A DNA stretch of 8,287 nt from an uncultured Eubacteriales bacterium (lineage in GTDB: Bacteria > Bacillota_A > Clostridia > Lachnospirales > Lachnospiraceae). The stretch lies in assembly GCA_902803345.1 (NCBI GenBank), contig CADCPV010000139.1, positions 1 to 8,287 on the forward strand, read 5' to 3'. Shown here piece after piece: positions 6,555 to 8,287 of this stretch. Under the pieces are notes generated by a model. It was not told the DNA's origin. It saw nothing but the letters and a program-made list of their open reading frames with translations, and searched no databases. A program made the translations under genes and the position numbers. Numbering within the stretch: the first letter of the stretch is position 1; every line of letters begins with the position of its first letter.

Positions 6555-6597
6555 TCATTTTGTTTCAGGACATCGGTCCCCGTATTTTAACTTCGGA

Positions 6598-8136
6598 TCA
6601 CCCCTTCCCGAGAATCCGCTTTGCCATCGCGACGCCGTTTCCGATACAGGGAGCCATGCCGTCACCGCCTGCGCCGTGGGCGCCGGTGAAATACAGCCCC
6701 GGGATCAGTTCCCAGGTTTCGGGCTGCATCGTACGCGCAACGGTGTGGTCAAGAAGCGAATGCTTATAGCCGTAAACGCCGCCGAGATGTGCGCCGGTGT
6801 AATGCGAGATCGTGACAGGGGTTTCGATGACGATTTCGAGGATGTGATCCCTGAGACTGACACCGAGATAAGTACTCATCTCGTCTAAAAGTTCTTCCGC
6901 GATTTCGTGGCGGATCCGGTCGTAGTCCTCGGGTTTGACACCCTGCCAGGCTTCAACGCGGGGCATAATGGTCGTGCTGAAAAAGCAGGTGCCTTCGGGG
7001 GTCGCCTCCGGATTTGCGGCATTCAGGCAGACCGAAGCGGAGAACCGTTCGCCGAAAAGTTTCAGCAGTTCCTCATACTGCTGTTCTGTCTGCATGTGCG
7101 GGGCCCGGAAGATGCAGTAATCCTGCAGATTCAGGGCCTCTTTCGGCTGATCAAGGAGCAGGACGACCGAGAATGCGCTGAGATTCATCTCCCGCGAATG
7201 GGCCGTTTTCAGCGCTTTACGGGGCAGGTCTCTTACGGGCTCCAGCATCGACCGGAAGACCGTATGCGGGTAGGCGCCGGACAGAATCACGGATCCCCGG
7301 ATCACATCGCCCCGTCTGGTCCGGACCGCTGAAGCTTTTCCGTCCTCCAGGATGATCTTTTCCACCGTCTGGCGGTATTCAATCTGAACCCCCAGGGACT
7401 CTGCGGACTCCGCCAGCCGAAGCGCCATTTCGTGGCTTGTATGCCGCGGGATATAGGCGCCGTAACCGATATACTCATTCATGACGACCGCATAGACTGT
7501 AAACGGAAGTTCTGACACGGAAGAACCGACGTAGAGCCAGTAGGGGGAGATCAGATCCCGCACCGGGTCCGGAAGCCTGAAGGCGTCCATGACTTCTTTC
7601 ACGCTGTATCCGAGCGTCCGGACAAAAGGCAGATGATGCCGCAGGATGTGCAGAACATTCTTCATCTCTGCCTGAAGCGATGTGGCACTCTCGGAAACCT
7701 CCCGGCAGAACTGCAGAAATTCTAAAAGCTGGTCATAACAGCCGGGGCAGACCTGATCGGCCTCTTTCGCGAACCGTTCGAATCCGGTGTGGAAGGTCTG
7801 TTCCACGCCCGGGATGGAGAGATGATAGGCATCCGGCACCGGGATCCAGTCCACTTCCGCGCCGAGATCCGACAGAACCTTTCCGATCCTGCGGCGGCTT
7901 TCTTTCGGCCCGATCTCCATCATTTCATGAAGCGTCGCCTCTAATTCCACGCCGCCCCGCACAAAGCTCGTTGCGACGCCGCCCGGCAGGTTATGCCGCT
8001 CCAGTATCAGCACGGACTTCCCGGCTTTTCGAAGCGTAATCGCCGCCGACAGGCCCGCAAGCGCAGCCCCGATCACAATCACATCATACTGTTCTCTGTA
8101 ATATCCCACTTTTGCATATAGGGACAGATCCCGCAT
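6598..8136 (-). CDS. CrtI/phytoene-desaturase-like FAD-dependent oxidoreductase
   Basis: This protein is about 512 residues from ATG 8136. It resembles the CrtI/retinol-saturase-like branch of flavoprotein oxidoreductases; the substrate is unknown and no carotenoid gene is nearby. The N-terminal dinucleotide-binding motif is YDVIVIGAALAGLSAA followed by SVLILE (Glu46 closing the Rossmann unit). The motif reads G-x-A-x-x-G (Gly23, Ala25, Gly28) instead of GxGxxG. A second conserved patch, ERHNLPGGVATSF, follows. The C-terminal FAD-contact block PGLYFTGAHGAGGDGMAPC is at 479-497. No transmembrane segment or signal peptide is evident. The start is uncertain. ATG 8136 has no ribosome binding site and lies inside a hairpin stem, TTG 8175 would sit within about 6 nt of the predicted transcription start, and GTG 8109 is also in frame. 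The conserved fold starts at about 8090, so all options keep the whole domain. The gene converges on the esterase. Confidence 0.92.
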   Translation of the reverse strand: MRDLSLYAKVGYYREQYDVIVIGAALAGLSAAITLRKAGKSVLILERHNLPGGVATSFVRGGVELEATLHEMMEIGPKESRRRIGKVLSDLGAEVDWIPVPDAYHLSIPGVEQTFHTGFERFAKEADQVCPGCYDQLLEFLQFCREVSESATSLQAEMKNVLHILRHHLPFVRTLGYSVKEVMDAFRLPDPVRDLISPYWLYVGSSVSELPFTVYAVVMNEYIGYGAYIPRHTSHEMALRLAESAESLGVQIEYRQTVEKIILEDGKASAVRTRRGDVIRGSVILSGAYPHTVFRSMLEPVRDLPRKALKTAHSREMNLSAFSVVLLLDQPKEALNLQDYCIFRAPHMQTEQQYEELLKLFGERFSASVCLNAANPEATPEGTCFFSTTIMPRVEAWQGVKPEDYDRIRHEIAEELLDEMSTYLGVSLRDHILEIVIETPVTISHYTGAHLGGVYGYKHSLLDHTVARTMQPETWELIPGLYFTGAHGAGGDGMAPCIGNGVAMAKRILGKG

Positions 8137-8164
8137 ATTGATTTTGTATGCGAAAACAGTCCCC
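8120..8164 (-). promoter_or_regulatory. Leader or start-region hairpin of the oxidoreductase gene, possibly a REP-like repeat
   Basis: Read on the - strand, GGGAC (8163-8159) pairs with GTCCC (8125-8121) and CGCATA (8152-8147) with TATGCG (8137-8132), around a 9-nt loop. The 6x6 region between them pairs at four positions when G-U wobbles are allowed, leaving two U-U mismatches, so the stem runs in register without bulges. The wobbles exist only in - strand RNA. The candidate start ATG (8136-8134) lies in the 3' arm and would be hidden. Its GGGAC ends resemble those of the elements at 4646-4709 and 6382-6584. Confidence 0.65.
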
Positions 8165-8187
8165 GGTCCTTTCAATTGGTCTCTGAC

Positions 8188-8196
8188 AGTATATCA
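8188..8196 (-). promoter_or_regulatory. Extended -10 promoter element for the oxidoreductase gene
   Basis: TGATATACT on the - strand is an extended -10 (TGnTATACT, one base from TATAAT at the fifth position). The -35 position 17 nt upstream reads TTCTCT, which is poor; this fits an extended -10 promoter. Transcription would begin near 8181, leaving about 45 nt of leader to ATG 8136 and only about 6 nt to TTG 8175. Confidence 0.5.
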
Positions 8197-8238
8197 CGGA
8201 TCCGCCCGAAAGAGAAGGGGGAAACAGAAAAGACCGGA

Positions 8239-8267
8239 TTGAACAGACGGCAGTTTTGTGTTATCAT
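8239..8267 (+). promoter_or_regulatory. Sigma-70-type promoter for a gene just beyond the window
   Basis: TTGAAC (8239-8244) and TATCAT (8262-8267) are separated by exactly 17 nt, a good match to the housekeeping consensus. The predicted transcription start is near 8274. It points away from the oxidoreductase gene, so 8176-8287 is a divergent promoter region. Confidence 0.5.
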
Positions 8268-8279
8268 CAAAAAGAAAAT

Positions 8280-8285
8280 AAGGAG
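8280..8285 (+). promoter_or_regulatory. Ribosome binding site of the next + strand gene (start codon outside window)
   Basis: AAGGAG at 8280-8285, only a few bases from the window end and just after a promoter-like pair, implies a start codon within about 10 nt beyond 8287. The leader would be very short. Confidence 0.5.
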
Positions 8286-8287
8286 AT

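Larger units (their letters stand above)
6382..6584. repeat. Repeat-built intergenic segment bounded by imperfect inverted repeats
   Basis: The 230-bp convergent gap (6368-6597) has no gene. Its ends carry TGCGGGGACAGATGA (6382-6396) and ACATCGGTCCCCGTA (6570-6584), which match as inverted repeats at 12 of 15 positions. Between them lie a 9-bp tandem repeat, a 52-nt palindrome and a 43-bp duplication. The GGGGACAG end is shared with the palindrome at 4646-4709. No target-site duplication was seen outside the ends. It may be a MITE- or REPIN-like non-autonomous element, or chance ends around a terminator region. Confidence 0.5.

Noticed and set aside
6370..6597. Target-site duplication flanking the 6382-6584 segment
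   Set aside because: The flanks are AT-rich but share no convincing direct repeat, so insertion is left unproven.
8078..8117. Alternative start at ATG 8117 of the - strand with a one-base frameshift before YDVIVIG
   Set aside because: The frame from this ATG ends after 12 codons. Joining it to the oxidoreductase would need an added base, and intact in-frame starts exist at 8136, 8175 and 8109.

Overview
The window is about 8.3 kb of GC-moderate (roughly mid-50s %) bacterial DNA. It most resembles an anaerobic, probably gut-type Bacillota (Clostridia or Erysipelotrichia-like). The reasons are a potassium-dependent-type membrane pyrophosphatase, strong AGGAG/AAGGAGG ribosome binding sites, a C69 dipeptidase with the CTTILVGK N-terminus, and a para-nitrobenzyl-type carboxylesterase. 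The lineage is an inference; no rRNA or other marker is present. No tRNA, rRNA, CRISPR array, phage gene or transposase gene was seen.

Layout. (1) 1-1365, + strand: the C-terminal two thirds of an ion-pumping membrane pyrophosphatase (hppA), cut by the window edge and followed by a hairpin at 1381-1417. (2) 1447-4645, + strand: three genes in a row. They are a small cytosolic protein with a C-terminal zinc ribbon, a NYN/PIN-like nuclease-type protein with a long charged disordered tail, and a C69-family dipeptidase whose ATG directly follows the stop codon of the nuclease-type gene. (3) 4646-4709: a bulge-free palindrome with a GAAA tetraloop, starting GGGGACAG and ending CTGTCCCC. (4) 4739-6367, + strand: a type-B carboxylesterase. 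(5) 6368-6597: a convergent intergenic region built almost wholly from repeats. It holds outer imperfect inverted repeats carrying GGGGAC/GTCCCC, a 9-bp tandem repeat, a 52-nt palindrome and a 43-bp tandem duplication. (6) 6598-8136, - strand: a CrtI/phytoene-desaturase-like FAD oxidoreductase whose start region lies in a third GGGAC/GTCCC hairpin (8120-8164). (7) 8176-8287: a divergent promoter region. It has an extended -10 for the oxidoreductase, and a -35/-10 pair plus ribosome binding site for a + strand gene starting just beyond the window.

How the parts fit. The protein genes look like housekeeping or metabolic accessory functions: pyrophosphate-driven ion pumping, peptide hydrolysis, ester hydrolysis and a flavin redox reaction. 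No single pathway joins them. The only tight genetic link is the translational coupling of the nuclease-type gene to the dipeptidase. The most unusual content is non-coding: three structured elements at 4646-4709, 6382-6584 and 8120-8164 share GGGAC(AG)-type ends. They could be copies of a REP/REPIN- or MITE-like repeat family, and one overlaps the translation start of a gene. That family assignment is an inference from three sequences in one window and needs a genome-wide count.
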